From Novosphingobium sp. (GTDB lineage: Bacteria > Pseudomonadota > Alphaproteobacteria > Sphingomonadales > Sphingomonadaceae), in contig JAURNJ010000096.1 of assembly GCA_030830245.1 (NCBI GenBank), forward strand, positions 1 to 9,575: a stretch of 9,575 bases of DNA. The letters run 5' to 3'. The notes under the pieces are model-generated. The model made no database searches, was not told the origin of the DNA, and saw nothing but the letters and a program-made list of their open reading frames with translations. Shown here piece after piece: positions 1 to 6,652 of this stretch (the first letter of the stretch is position 1; each line of letters starts with the position of its first letter). The position numbers and the translations under genes were made by a program.

Positions 1-483
<483 letters not shown>

Positions 484-491
484 GCTAATCC

Positions 492-1373
492 GTGGAGCCC
501 GACTGGAAGGACCGGATCGCCGAGCCAAGTCCGCTGCCGCTCGTGCGCCCGTCCTTTCTGCTGGACAGGCTGCTGATGCTGAGCGGCGGCCTTCCGCGCG
601 GGCGCGGCGCAATCCCCCGGGCAATCGGCAAGCGCTTTTTCCGCAATCGCCTTTATCCCTCGCAGCTCGGCGACCGGCTTACCCTGGCCTGGACGGCCGG
701 TTCCTTCGACATGATGGTGAAGCTGCGCCGCACCGGAAAATAGGACGAACAGGTGCTGGCGGCGCTGCTGGCGCGCGCCAAGTCCAGCAAGGTGTTCTGG
801 GATGTCGGCGCCAATGCAGGATACATGTCGCTGCGCTTTGCCGAGGCCAACCCCGATGCACAGGTCTGGGCTTTCGAGCCAATTCCTGAACTCGCCGGGG
901 CGATTTGCCGATCCGCACAGGCCAGCAGCCTGGACAATGTGAGCGTCCTGAACTGCGGGCTTTCGGACAAGCGTTCGAATGCCACGTTTCACGTAGGCAA
1001 GAATTCCGTCCATTCCTCTATGTTCTACAAGGATGGCTTGGTCGATCATTCCATCGAAGTGACCCTGTTCGACGCCGACTTCCTGGTCGCCAACGGACTG
1101 GCTGCCCCCGATATCGTCAAGATCGACATCGAAGGCGCCGAGACGCTGTTTTTCCAGGGTGCAGCCGGCATGCTTCGCGAGCATCATCCGACCCTGATCT
1201 TTGAGTACTACCGCAAGCCCGATGGCACCACTCCAGCCGACGTGCTGCGCTACCTGCAAGAGCTGGGCTACAAGGCTTTCGAACGGCTCGAACCCGACGG
1301 CTCGGTCAAGGCGCTGACAATCGGCCCTGACACCAGCCTGAACGGTGGCGATTTTCTGGCCTGCGTGCGTTAG
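492..1373 (+). pseudogene. FkbM-family SAM-dependent methyltransferase, interrupted by in-frame TAG
   Basis: Two open segments, 492-743 and 753-1373, lie in the same frame and are separated by a single TAG at 741-743. Reading through gives RRTGK-stop-DEQVLAALLARA and then the methyltransferase domain, about 293 residues in all. That fits FkbM proteins with an N-terminal lead-in, whereas the second segment alone lacks it. Many FkbM proteins have a G-x-W-E/D motif a little before motif I, so TAG is plausibly a mutated TGG (Trp); this is inference from memory of the family. The start is the GTG at 492, because an in-frame TAA at 486 blocks anything further upstream and no good ribosome binding site is visible. 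FkbM enzymes usually O-methylate sugars or secondary metabolites; no substrate can be named here. The gene lies 8 bases after rpoD and could be read from its transcript. A base-calling error is the main alternative to true decay. Confidence 0.7.
753..1373 (+). CDS. FkbM methyltransferase domain, possible re-initiated product
   Basis: This segment carries the whole recognisable SAM-binding fold: motif I WDVGANAGY at residues 16-24, the acidic post-I strand VWAFEP at 38-43, DIVKIDIEGAE at 120-130 (the FkbM signature after the central strands) and IFEYYRKP at 149-156. It can be translated on its own. The GTG at 753 lies 7 bases after AGGA (742-745), a fair Shine-Dalgarno that overlaps the interrupting TAG, so ribosomes finishing the first segment could restart here. 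If so, a 206-residue protein without the 83-residue lead-in would be made. Whether this is active is unknown. It ends at TAG 1371-1373, 31 bases before the stop of the convergent gene, with no clear terminator hairpin between them. Confidence 0.6.
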   Translation: MLAALLARAKSSKVFWDVGANAGYMSLRFAEANPDAQVWAFEPIPELAGAICRSAQASSLDNVSVLNCGLSDKRSNATFHVGKNSVHSSMFYKDGLVDHSIEVTLFDADFLVANGLAAPDIVKIDIEGAETLFFQGAAGMLREHHPTLIFEYYRKPDGTTPADVLRYLQELGYKAFERLEPDGSVKALTIGPDTSLNGGDFLACVR

Positions 1374-1404
1374 GCAATCTGGCGCACTGTAATTTGGCTG
1401 CGGC

Positions 1405-1953
1405 TCAATCGTTGACCCAATCCAGATCATCGAGAGCGCCGAATTGTGCACGCTCGTATTCCTTCACCGCCTCGGCGCCCTGCTCGGCGTGAAGCTTGAA
1501 CTTTGCCAGCGCGCTGCGGCCCGAGAAATCCAGCATCATCGCTTCCATGGCGAACTCCTGCTCATGCAGCCTGCCATCGAAATGGACCGTATTGGTCAAA
1601 CTGAGGCGGCAGCGGCCCTCGCCCAGATCCTCCAGACTATAGTGCTCGTTGGAGCGGACAACGCGTCCGAACAACGGTTCGCTTGCGCAGTCGAAACCAT
1701 ATTCCCGGTTTGGCAGTTCGCGCGTCACCTTCAGCCTGAATATGGCATCGGGAAGTATACCCATCTCCAGCTCAAAGGAGCGGGGCTTGCCTGAAGCCGG
1801 TCGGACCGTATCACCGAGCTGGCGCTTGGCGTTGCGCGGATCGGCAAAATCGAGCAGCGGATAGACCTCGTTTGCCGAACGTTCGATTTCGGTCTCCGCA
1901 TGGAATGCGTGCGGACCTGCTGGAACGGACTTCTTGTTGCTGAACGGCAGCAT
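1405..1953 (-). CDS. SRPBCC/START-like small protein of unknown function
   Basis: The 182-residue soluble protein has no signal peptide or membrane segment. The pattern HAETEIERSANEVYPLLDFADPRN near residues 17-40, followed by alternating strands and a long C-terminal helix rich in Ala, Glu and Lys, resembles the SRPBCC (polyketide cyclase/START) helix-grip fold used to bind hydrophobic ligands. That assignment rests on the pattern only, and I do not recognise a characterised relative. The ATG at 1953 was chosen because GGGAG (plus-strand 1962-1966) sits 8 bases upstream on the coding strand. A longer reading back to 2169 would run into rpiB and has poor composition. It is monocistronic, diverges from rpiB and converges on the FkbM gene. 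The ligand and role are unknown. Confidence 0.75.
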   Translation of the reverse strand: MLPFSNKKSVPAGPHAFHAETEIERSANEVYPLLDFADPRNAKRQLGDTVRPASGKPRSFELEMGILPDAIFRLKVTRELPNREYGFDCASEPLFGRVVRSNEHYSLEDLGEGRCRLSLTNTVHFDGRLHEQEFAMEAMMLDFSGRSALAKFKLHAEQGAEAVKEYERAQFGALDDLDWVND

Positions 1954-1997
1954 GAGCGCTTCTCCCTCGCTTGCGGGGAACATATGAGCTGCCGGTA

Positions 1998-2027
1998 AAT
2001 TTATGGTGCAGCACTCACGCCTGTGAC
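1998..2027 (-). promoter_or_regulatory. candidate promoter for the SRPBCC-like gene
   Basis: On the minus strand GTCACA (plus 2022-2027) and TAAATT (plus 1998-2003) are separated by 18 bases, each matching the sigma-70 consensus at 4 of 6 positions. It would start transcription about 40 bases before the ATG at 1953. The gap also holds the inverted repeat CCGGT-AGAAA-ACCGG at 2029-2043 just outside the -35. I saw no convincing promoter for rpiB on the other strand. Confidence 0.3.
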
Positions 2028-2088
2028 TCCGGTAGAAAACCGGCATTGATGACTCGCAAGCGCGGCAACATGCGCCTATGTGGCGCGC

Positions 2089-2538
2089 ATGCGCATAGCC
2101 ATCGCTTCCGATCATGCCGCCATCGGCCTCAAGGCCGAATTGCGCGAGTACCTTATCGGCCTGGGCCACGAGGTTGCCGATCTCGGGCCGGACAGCTCCG
2201 ATTCGGTCGATTACCCCGATTTCGGCTACAAGCTCGCAGGCGTGGTCGCCGATGGCACGGTTGAACGCGGCGTCGCGCTATGCGGCTCGGGTATCGGCAT
2301 TTCGATAGCAGTCAACCGCAACCCGGCCTGCCGCTGCGCCCTCGTTTCCGAGCCGCTTTCGGCTGCGCTCGCGCGCGAGCACAACGACGCCAACGTGATC
2401 GCCATGGGCGCACGCCTCACCGGGCTCGACATGGCCAAGGCCTGCCTCGATGCTTTCCTTGCCACTCCCTTCGGCGGCGATCGCCACGTCCGCCGCGTCG
2501 GAAAATTGTCCAACCCTCCAGTTAGCGAGAACGCATGA
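2089..2538 (+). CDS. rpiB: ribose-5-phosphate isomerase B
   Basis: RpiB interconverts ribose 5-phosphate and ribulose 5-phosphate in the cytosolic pentose phosphate pathway. The 149-residue protein starts [15 protein letters not shown], with the Asp-His pair at residues 8-9. It has the catalytic cysteine loop [13 protein letters not shown] (Cys65, phosphate-binding glycines) and [14 protein letters not shown] (His98), all in the order expected for the LacAB/RpiB family. Length is normal. The ATG at 2089 gives the canonical N-terminus; a GTG at 2080 in the same frame would add only Met-Ala-Arg. Neither has a clear Shine-Dalgarno. Its TGA overlaps the glyA ATG, so the two are translationally coupled. 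The rpiB-glyA pairing is, as I recall it, common in alphaproteobacteria. Confidence 0.94.
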   Translation: MRIAIASDHAAIGLKAELREYLIGLGHEVADLGPDSSDSVDYPDFGYKLAGVVADGTVERGVALCGSGIGISIAVNRNPACRCALVSEPLSAALAREHNDANVIAMGARLTGLDMAKACLDAFLATPFGGDRHVRRVGKLSNPPVSENA

Positions 2539-3845
2539 GCACCGCAGCCTCTCTCGAAACCGTAACGTCCAAGGGCTTCTTTACCGCCAGCCTCGCCGAG
2601 GCGGATCCCGAGATCGCGGGCTGGATCAGCAAGGAGCTTGGCCGCCAGCGCGACAAGATCGAACTGATCGCCAGCGAGAACATCACCAGCCGCGCAGTGC
2701 TGGAAGCCACCGGCTCTGTGCTCACGAACAAATATGCCGAAGGCTATCCCGGCCGCCGCTATTATGGCGGCTGCGAATATGTCGACGAGATCGAAACCAT
2801 CGCAATTGAGCGCGCCAAGGCATTGTTCGGGTGCGAATTTGCGAACGTCCAGCCTAATTCGGGCAGCCAGATGAACCAGGCGGTGTTCCTCGGCCTGCTC
2901 CAGCCGGGCGACACCTTCATGGGCCTCGATCTGGCCGCTGGCGGCCACCTAACCCACGGTTCTCCCGTGAACATGAGCGGCAAGTGGTTCAACCCGGTTG
3001 CTTACGGGGTACGCGAGGACGATCACCGCATCGACATGGACGAGGTTGCGCGCATCGCTCGCGAGAACAAGCCCAAGCTCATCATCGCGGGCGGCACCGC
3101 CTACTCGCGGGAGTGGGACTGGGCAGGCTTCCGCCAGATCGCCGATGAAGTGGGCGCCTATCTGCTGGTCGACATGTCGCACATTTCCGGTCTGGTCGCA
3201 GGCGGCGCACATCCCTCGCCGATTCCGCACGCGCATGTCGTGACCACCACCACGCACAAGTCGCTGCGCGGGCCGCGTTCGGGTGTGATCCTGTCGAACG
3301 ACGAAGCCATCGCAAAGAAGATGAATGCGGCGATCTTCCCTGGCCTTCAGGGCGGCCCGCTGATGCATGTCGTCGCGGCCAAGGCGGTGTGCTTTGCCCA
3401 GGCGATGCAGCCCGAATTCAGGGCCTATGCCCGCGCCGTGGTGGAAAATGCCAAGGTGCTGGCCGAATCAATCAAGGCCAATGGCCTGGACGTGGTTTCG
3501 GGCGGCACCGACAATCACCTGATGCTGGTCGACCTCAGGCCCAAGCAGGCCAAGGGCAAGCACGCCGAAAAGGCGCTCGATCGTGCCGCGATCACCTGCA
3601 ACAAGAACAACATCCCCTTCGACACCGAAAAGCCGGCGCTGACTTCGGGCCTGCGCCTTGGCTCACCCGCAGGGACGACCCGCGGCTTTGGCCCGGACGA
3701 GTTCCGCCAGATCGGCGTGTGGATCGCCGAAGTCGTCGAAGGGCTGCGCAAGAACGGCGAGGCCGGCGATGGCCAGGTCGAGGCGCGGGTCGCTGGCGAA
3801 GTTGCGCAGCTGTGCGCGAAGTTCCCGATCTACGAGGGGATGTAG
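2535..3845 (+). CDS. glyA: serine hydroxymethyltransferase
   Basis: GlyA is the PLP enzyme that converts serine and tetrahydrofolate to glycine and 5,10-methylene-tetrahydrofolate, the main source of one-carbon units. The 436-residue product has full family length. Visible landmarks are [14 protein letters not shown] at 42-55, the [20 protein letters not shown] block at 65-84 that binds folate and PLP, the Asp213/His216 pair in [11 protein letters not shown], and the PLP lysine Lys242 in [14 protein letters not shown]. The C-terminal domain keeps [15 protein letters not shown]. The start ATG overlaps the rpiB stop as ATGA. About 30 bases separate the TAG stop from nrdR, consistent with one operon. 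No damage is visible. Confidence 0.97.
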   Translation: MSTAASLETVTSKGFFTASLAEADPEIAGWISKELGRQRDKIELIASENITSRAVLEATGSVLTNKYAEGYPGRRYYGGCEYVDEIETIAIERAKALFGCEFANVQPNSGSQMNQAVFLGLLQPGDTFMGLDLAAGGHLTHGSPVNMSGKWFNPVAYGVREDDHRIDMDEVARIARENKPKLIIAGGTAYSREWDWAGFRQIADEVGAYLLVDMSHISGLVAGGAHPSPIPHAHVVTTTTHKSLRGPRSGVILSNDEAIAKKMNAAIFPGLQGGPLMHVVAAKAVCFAQAMQPEFRAYARAVVENAKVLAESIKANGLDVVSGGTDNHLMLVDLRPKQAKGKHAEKALDRAAITCNKNNIPFDTEKPALTSGLRLGSPAGTTRGFGPDEFRQIGVWIAEVVEGLRKNGEAGDGQVEARVAGEVAQLCAKFPIYEGM

Positions 3846-3873
3846 ATTGCCCTCAGGCCGGAGGCCATCCTGA

Positions 3874-4338
3874 ATGAGATGCCCTTTTTGCGCGCATGAG
3901 GACAGCCAGGTAAAGGACAGCCGTCCCACCGAAGACAACACCTCGATCCGTCGTCGCCGCCAGTGCGTCAGCTGCGGCGCGCGGTTCACCACCTTCGAGC
4001 GCGTGCAGTTGCGCGAAATCGTCGTGGTGAAGACGTCGGGCCTGCGCGAGCCGTTCGACCGTGACAAGGTGGAGCGATCGGTGACTCTCGCCTGCCGCAA
4101 GCGCGACATCGCCCCCGAACGCATCGACCGGCTGGTCTCCGGCATCCAGCGCCAGGTCGAGACGCTGGGCGAAAGCGAAGTGCCGTCCATGGCCATCGGC
4201 GAAATGGTGATGGAGGGCCTTCGCCAGATCGATTCGGTCGCCTATATCCGCTTCGCCTCGGTCTATCGTGATTTCAGCGAAGCGCGCGACTTCGAGGAGA
4301 TCGCGAGCGAAATCCTGGGCGAGGACAAGGCGGGCTGA
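3874..4338 (+). CDS. nrdR: transcriptional repressor NrdR of ribonucleotide reductase genes
   Basis: NrdR senses ATP/dATP and represses nrd genes when dNTPs are plentiful. The 154-residue protein has the N-terminal zinc ribbon with Cys3, Cys6, Cys31 and Cys34 (CPFC and CVSC), the basic SIRRRRQC turn, and an ATP-cone from about residue 49 to 139, seen as [20 protein letters not shown] and then [11 protein letters not shown]. Length is typical. The ATG at 3874 gives the exact canonical start MRCPFC and has GGAGG (3860-3864) 9 bases upstream. It follows glyA by 28 bases, a familiar arrangement, and is followed within 3 bases by the tRNA methyltransferase gene. I saw no NrdR box in this window, so its targets lie elsewhere. 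Confidence 0.96.
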   Translation: MRCPFCAHEDSQVKDSRPTEDNTSIRRRRQCVSCGARFTTFERVQLREIVVVKTSGLREPFDRDKVERSVTLACRKRDIAPERIDRLVSGIQRQVETLGESEVPSMAIGEMVMEGLRQIDSVAYIRFASVYRDFSEARDFEEIASEILGEDKAG

Positions 4339-4341
4339 CCA

Positions 4342-5067
4342 TTGACCGGCAAGGCCCCCATCATCGTTCTTGTCCGCCCGCAGCTTGGCGAAAATATCGG
4401 CAAGGCAGCGCGCGCCATGCTCAATTTTGGCTTGACCGAGATGCGACTGGTTTCGCCGCGCGACGGCTGGCCCAATCCCTCGGCCGGACCTGCTGCCGCC
4501 GGGGCAGACGAAGTGCTCGAAACGGCGCAAGTGTTCGAAACGCTGGCTGACGCGGTTGCCGACTGCGCCCATGTCTATGCGACCACGGTGCGCAAGCGCG
4601 GCATGACCAAGCCGGTCGTCACGCCCGAACAGGCTGCGCGCGAAATGCACACCTTGCCAGGCCGCTCCACGCTGGTGTTCGGGCCGGAACGTTCGGGCCT
4701 TGAAACCGAGGACGTGGCCCTCGCCCGCACCATTTTGACCGTGCCTGTGAACCCGGACTTCGGCTCGCTCAACCTCGCCCAGGCGGTCATCCTGTGCGCC
4801 TACGAATGGTCGAAGGCTGCGGGTCTGGCATTACCCGAAGGCGATGAGACTCTGCCCCCTGCCCCGCAGGCCGAACTCGAAGGGCTTATCGGCCATTGCG
4901 AGGCCCTGCTCGCACCCAAGAACTACTTCTGGCCCGAAAGCCGGGCAGAAGCGAACCGGCGCACCTTGCGCAATGTCCTTACCCGACCCGGCTGGAACCA
5001 CCTTGAAATCCGAACCTTGCGCGGCGTGCTCAGCTTCCTTGAAAAGGAACCGCGCAAACGCGACTGA
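4342..5067 (+). CDS. trmJ: SpoU-family tRNA/rRNA methyltransferase, TrmJ type
   Basis: This is a SPOUT-fold methyltransferase; TrmJ methylates the 2'-OH of tRNA position 32 using SAM. The 241-residue protein carries the three SpoU motifs: NIGKAARAMLNFG at 18-30 (Asn18, catalytic-type Arg24), LVFGPERSGL at 111-120, and VPVNPDFGSLNLAQAVILCAYE at 134-155, which forms the trefoil knot. The C-terminal part with NYFWPE and R-T-L-R-N-V-L resembles the TrmJ extension. The start is a TTG at 4342, 3 bases after the nrdR TGA; no ATG or GTG near it would keep the beta strand APIIVLVRP at residues 5-13. The weak start suggests coupling to nrdR translation. The SpoU fold is certain; the exact target nucleotide is inferred from the family. 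Confidence 0.88.
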   Translation: MTGKAPIIVLVRPQLGENIGKAARAMLNFGLTEMRLVSPRDGWPNPSAGPAAAGADEVLETAQVFETLADAVADCAHVYATTVRKRGMTKPVVTPEQAAREMHTLPGRSTLVFGPERSGLETEDVALARTILTVPVNPDFGSLNLAQAVILCAYEWSKAAGLALPEGDETLPPAPQAELEGLIGHCEALLAPKNYFWPESRAEANRRTLRNVLTRPGWNHLEIRTLRGVLSFLEKEPRKRD

Positions 5068-5099
5068 CCGCACCGGGATTTTCGCTGGCACCGGACGGG

Positions 5100-5128
5100 T
5101 TCATTCAGACCCCGACTTCTGCTAAATA
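5100..5128 (+). promoter_or_regulatory. candidate extended -10 promoter for the small secreted protein
   Basis: TGC-TAAATA at 5120-5128 is an extended -10 (TGn plus TAAATA). TTCATT at 5100-5105 lies 17 bases upstream as a poor -35. Transcription would start near 5135, almost at the ATG at 5138. That would explain why no Shine-Dalgarno is seen there. Confidence 0.4.
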
Positions 5129-5137
5129 GTAGCCATT

Positions 5138-5440
5138 ATGAACCGCTCAACGACCGTTTGCACCCTCGCCTCGCTTGCCATGTTCGGAGCCCTCGCTGGT
5201 CCGGCGCAAGCCGAACCGGTTGCCCCGGCACCTAGCGAAGCTATCACAGAACCCAAGGCGCAAACGGAAGAACCGACCGAGAAGAAGATCTGCCGAAGCA
5301 TCACCATCACCGGCTCTCGCATTCCGCAAAGGAAGGTGTGCAAGACCAAGGCGGACTGGGATGCCACGACCGAGCAGACCCAGGACGAAATGCGCGACAG
5401 GCAGCGTTCGACGCGCAACTGGCGGCCGGACGCCGGTTAG
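5138..5440 (+). CDS. small secreted two-cysteine hypothetical protein
   Basis: The 100-residue product starts with a clear Sec signal peptide: positive NR, a hydrophobic core TLASLAMFGALAG and the AQA cleavage motif ending at residue 25. The mature part begins with a Pro/Ala/Glu-rich linker (26-50). A compact conserved-looking unit follows, ICRSITITGSRIPQRKVCKT at 51-70, then ADW at 72-74 and a charged helix. The two cysteines (52 and 68) bracket a G-S-R turn and could form a disulfide in the periplasm. I associate the pattern K-I-C-R...G-S-R...C-x-T-x-x-x-W with small uncharacterised sphingomonad proteins, from memory only. The function is unknown. It is 70 bases after trmJ, has its own candidate promoter, and its TAG overlaps the stop of the convergent chorismate mutase gene. 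Confidence 0.78.
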   Translation: MNRSTTVCTLASLAMFGALAGPAQAEPVAPAPSEAITEPKAQTEEPTEKKICRSITITGSRIPQRKVCKTKADWDATTEQTQDEMRDRQRSTRNWRPDAG

Positions 5441-5754
5441 AGTTTAGAACGGCTTTCGTCCCAGCGCTCCAATTCATAAGCGATAGAGCCCTCGACCAGA
5501 TGGTCCCAAAGCTGGCCGACAAGATCGCCGGGCAGGTCCAATGCTTCAGCCCGGGCCCTCGCGTTGGCGATGACCTGAGCCTTGCGCGCCTCGTCGCGAA
5601 CCTGATTGCGCTGCGGTTTCAAGCGCGCCGCTGCACGCATGTAGGCAAACCGCTGTGCCAGCAGATCGACGAGCATGGCGTCGAGCGCATCGACGCCCGC
5701 GCGCACTTCCTCCATGGAGGTGCATTCGGCGGGATCGGGCAGGTTTTCGGCCAT
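5437..5754 (-). CDS. chorismate mutase, AroQ class
   Basis: Chorismate mutase converts chorismate to prephenate on the way to phenylalanine and tyrosine. The 105-residue all-helical protein fits the AroQ fold. Helix 1 has VRAGVDALDAMLVDLLAQRF (Arg18, Arg35), then AAARLKP with Lys46, VRDEARKAQVI with Arg53/Asp54/Arg57, and a last helix ending in IAYELERWDESR. By eye Arg18, Arg35, Lys46 and Arg57 line up with E. coli Arg11, Arg28, Lys39 and Arg51. Position 58 is Lys where the E. coli enzyme has Glu52. The C-terminal part also recalls PchB (isochorismate pyruvate lyase), so a related lyase activity cannot be excluded. The start at 5754 is the only sensible ATG and has a poor ribosome binding site. 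It stands alone between convergent and divergent neighbours. Confidence 0.85.
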   Translation of the reverse strand: MAENLPDPAECTSMEEVRAGVDALDAMLVDLLAQRFAYMRAAARLKPQRNQVRDEARKAQVIANARARAEALDLPGDLVGQLWDHLVEGSIAYELERWDESRSKL

Positions 5755-5794
5755 CGCCCGAGCGCCTAGAGCGCTGCACGAGGCTTGCCAAGCC

Positions 5795-5822
5795 TTGACA
5801 TCGGCGCACGACGCCGTATTGG
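5795..5822 (+). promoter_or_regulatory. candidate sigma-70 promoter of rpsD
   Basis: A perfect TTGACA at 5795-5800 is followed after 16 bases by TATTGG at 5817-5822, which matches the first three bases of the -10 consensus. Transcription would begin near 5829 and leave a leader of about 150 bases before the rpsD ATG. The first T of the -35 is also the last base of the inverted repeat at 5781-5795. Confidence 0.5.
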
Positions 5823-5857
5823 CCCGCCTTCACTTCGGCGCTTGTCCCTTTTGGGCA

Positions 5858-5961
5858 GGCCGATTGGCCCCGCACTCCGGTGAAGCGGTGGCCGCGCCTT
5901 TTACCAGCTAGAAGGCGGTGCGCGTCCGGGCTTGAGCTGCGGCCAATGGGGCTGCGGCAGC
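5858..5961 (+). promoter_or_regulatory. structured 5' leader of rpsD, candidate S4 autoregulatory region
   Basis: Several stems can be drawn by eye. CGCCTTTT (5895-5902) pairs with AGAAGGCG (5910-5917) around a 7-base loop, with one G-U pair. GCTG-CGG-CAGC sits at 5951-5961, just before the Shine-Dalgarno at 5967-5970. ATTGGCC (5863-5869) can pair with GGCCAAT (5941-5947) and so close the whole leader, in competition with the local hairpin GGCC-GATT-GGCC at 5858-5869. In other bacteria S4 binds its own mRNA leader to repress translation; that this leader does so is inference. Confidence 0.35.
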
Positions 5962-5977
5962 AGATTGGAGATGACTT

Positions 5978-6592
5978 ATGTCGAAGCGCAACAGCGCCAA
6001 GTACAAGCTTGACCGCCGCATGGGCGAAAACATCTGGGGCCGCCCGAAGAGCCCAATCAACACCCGCCCCAACCCTCCAGGTCAGCACGGCGCGCGCCGC
6101 AAGAGCAAGGTGTCTGATTACGGCATCCAGCTTCGCGCCAAGCAGAAGCTCAAGGGCTATTACGGCGACGTGACCGAAAAGCAGTTCAAGCAGACTTACC
6201 AGGAAGCCGCCAAGATGAAGGGCGACACCGGTCAGAACCTGATCGGACTGCTCGAGCGTCGGCTCGACATGGTGGTCTATCGCGCCAAGTTCGCGCCGAC
6301 AATCTTCTCTGCACGCCAGATCGTCAGCCACGGTCACATCTATGTGAACGGCGTGAAGTGCAACATCGCAAGCCGCCGCATCAAGGTGGGTGACACGATC
6401 TCGCTGGGCAACAAGGCCAAGGAAATGGCGCTGGTCGCCGAGGCTCAGGCTTTGGCCGAGCGTGAAGTGCCGGACTATGTCGCCGTGGACGGCACCGACA
6501 AGGTGCAGTTCGTGCGCGTGCCTACCCTCGACGAAGTGCCTTATCCGGTGCGCATGGAACCCAATCTGGTGGTCGAGTTCTACTCGCGCTGA
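5978..6592 (+). CDS. rpsD: 30S ribosomal protein S4
   Basis: S4 binds 16S rRNA early in assembly of the small subunit. The 204-residue protein has the alphaproteobacterial N-terminus [20 protein letters not shown] without the zinc-binding cysteines found in some S4 proteins. Next come the [19 protein letters not shown] segment and the S4 RNA-binding domain at about residues 93-155 ([20 protein letters not shown] through HGHIYVNG to [10 protein letters not shown]). It ends [14 protein letters not shown] at 5967-5970 precedes the ATG by 7 bases. The gene stands alone with its own promoter and terminator, away from the S13-S11-rpoA cluster where gammaproteobacteria keep it. Confidence 0.98.
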   Translation: MSKRNSAKYKLDRRMGENIWGRPKSPINTRPNPPGQHGARRKSKVSDYGIQLRAKQKLKGYYGDVTEKQFKQTYQEAAKMKGDTGQNLIGLLERRLDMVVYRAKFAPTIFSARQIVSHGHIYVNGVKCNIASRRIKVGDTISLGNKAKEMALVAEAQALAEREVPDYVAVDGTDKVQFVRVPTLDEVPYPVRMEPNLVVEFYSR

Positions 6593-6622
6593 TCCGGTTT
6601 CAATCGCCTGAAATTACGAAAG

Positions 6623-6649
6623 GGGCGGTCCTCACGGGCCGCCCTTTTT
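6623..6649 (+). terminator. intrinsic terminator after rpsD
   Basis: GGGCGGTCC (6623-6631) pairs with GGGCCGCCC (6636-6644) around TCAC. The 9-bp stem has one G-U pair and is followed by TTTTT (6645-6649). It lies 31 bases after the rpsD stop and just past the stop of the convergent dehydrogenase gene. On the other strand the downstream run is only CCTTTCGT, so it may work weakly in reverse too. Confidence 0.9.
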
Positions 6650-6652
6650 CGT

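Larger units (their letters stand above)
5755..5977. other. intergenic region between chorismate mutase and rpsD
   Basis: This 223-base gap has no convincing gene or tRNA. It holds two short perfect inverted repeats, AGCGC-CTAGA-GCGCT at 5761-5775 and AGGCTT-GCC-AAGCCT at 5781-5795, then the rpsD promoter and a leader with several potential stems. Both repeats lie immediately upstream of the chorismate mutase start on the minus strand and of the rpsD -35 on the plus strand, so they could serve either gene. Confidence 0.6.

Noticed and set aside
741..743. TAG recoded as an amino acid (suppression or altered code)
   Set aside because: TAG ends rpoD, glyA, the FkbM gene itself and the small secreted protein normally here, and no recoding structure is visible after 743.
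2078..2098. Six-codon open frame (ATG at 2078) overlapping the rpiB start
   Set aside because: It has no ribosome binding site and is short enough to arise by chance.
1954..2169. N-terminal extension of the SRPBCC-like protein back to 2169
   Set aside because: It would overlap rpiB, has Cys/Arg-rich composition unlike the rest, and bypasses an ATG with a good ribosome binding site.
5755..5977. tRNA or small RNA gene in the gap before rpsD
   Set aside because: No cloverleaf, no T-loop-like GTTCGA sequence and no terminator; the stems present are better explained as an mRNA leader.
5546..6337. Minus-strand open frame across the chorismate mutase and rpsD leader
   Set aside because: It overlaps a real gene in another frame and then runs antisense to rpsD. 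Its composition is that of a shadow frame.
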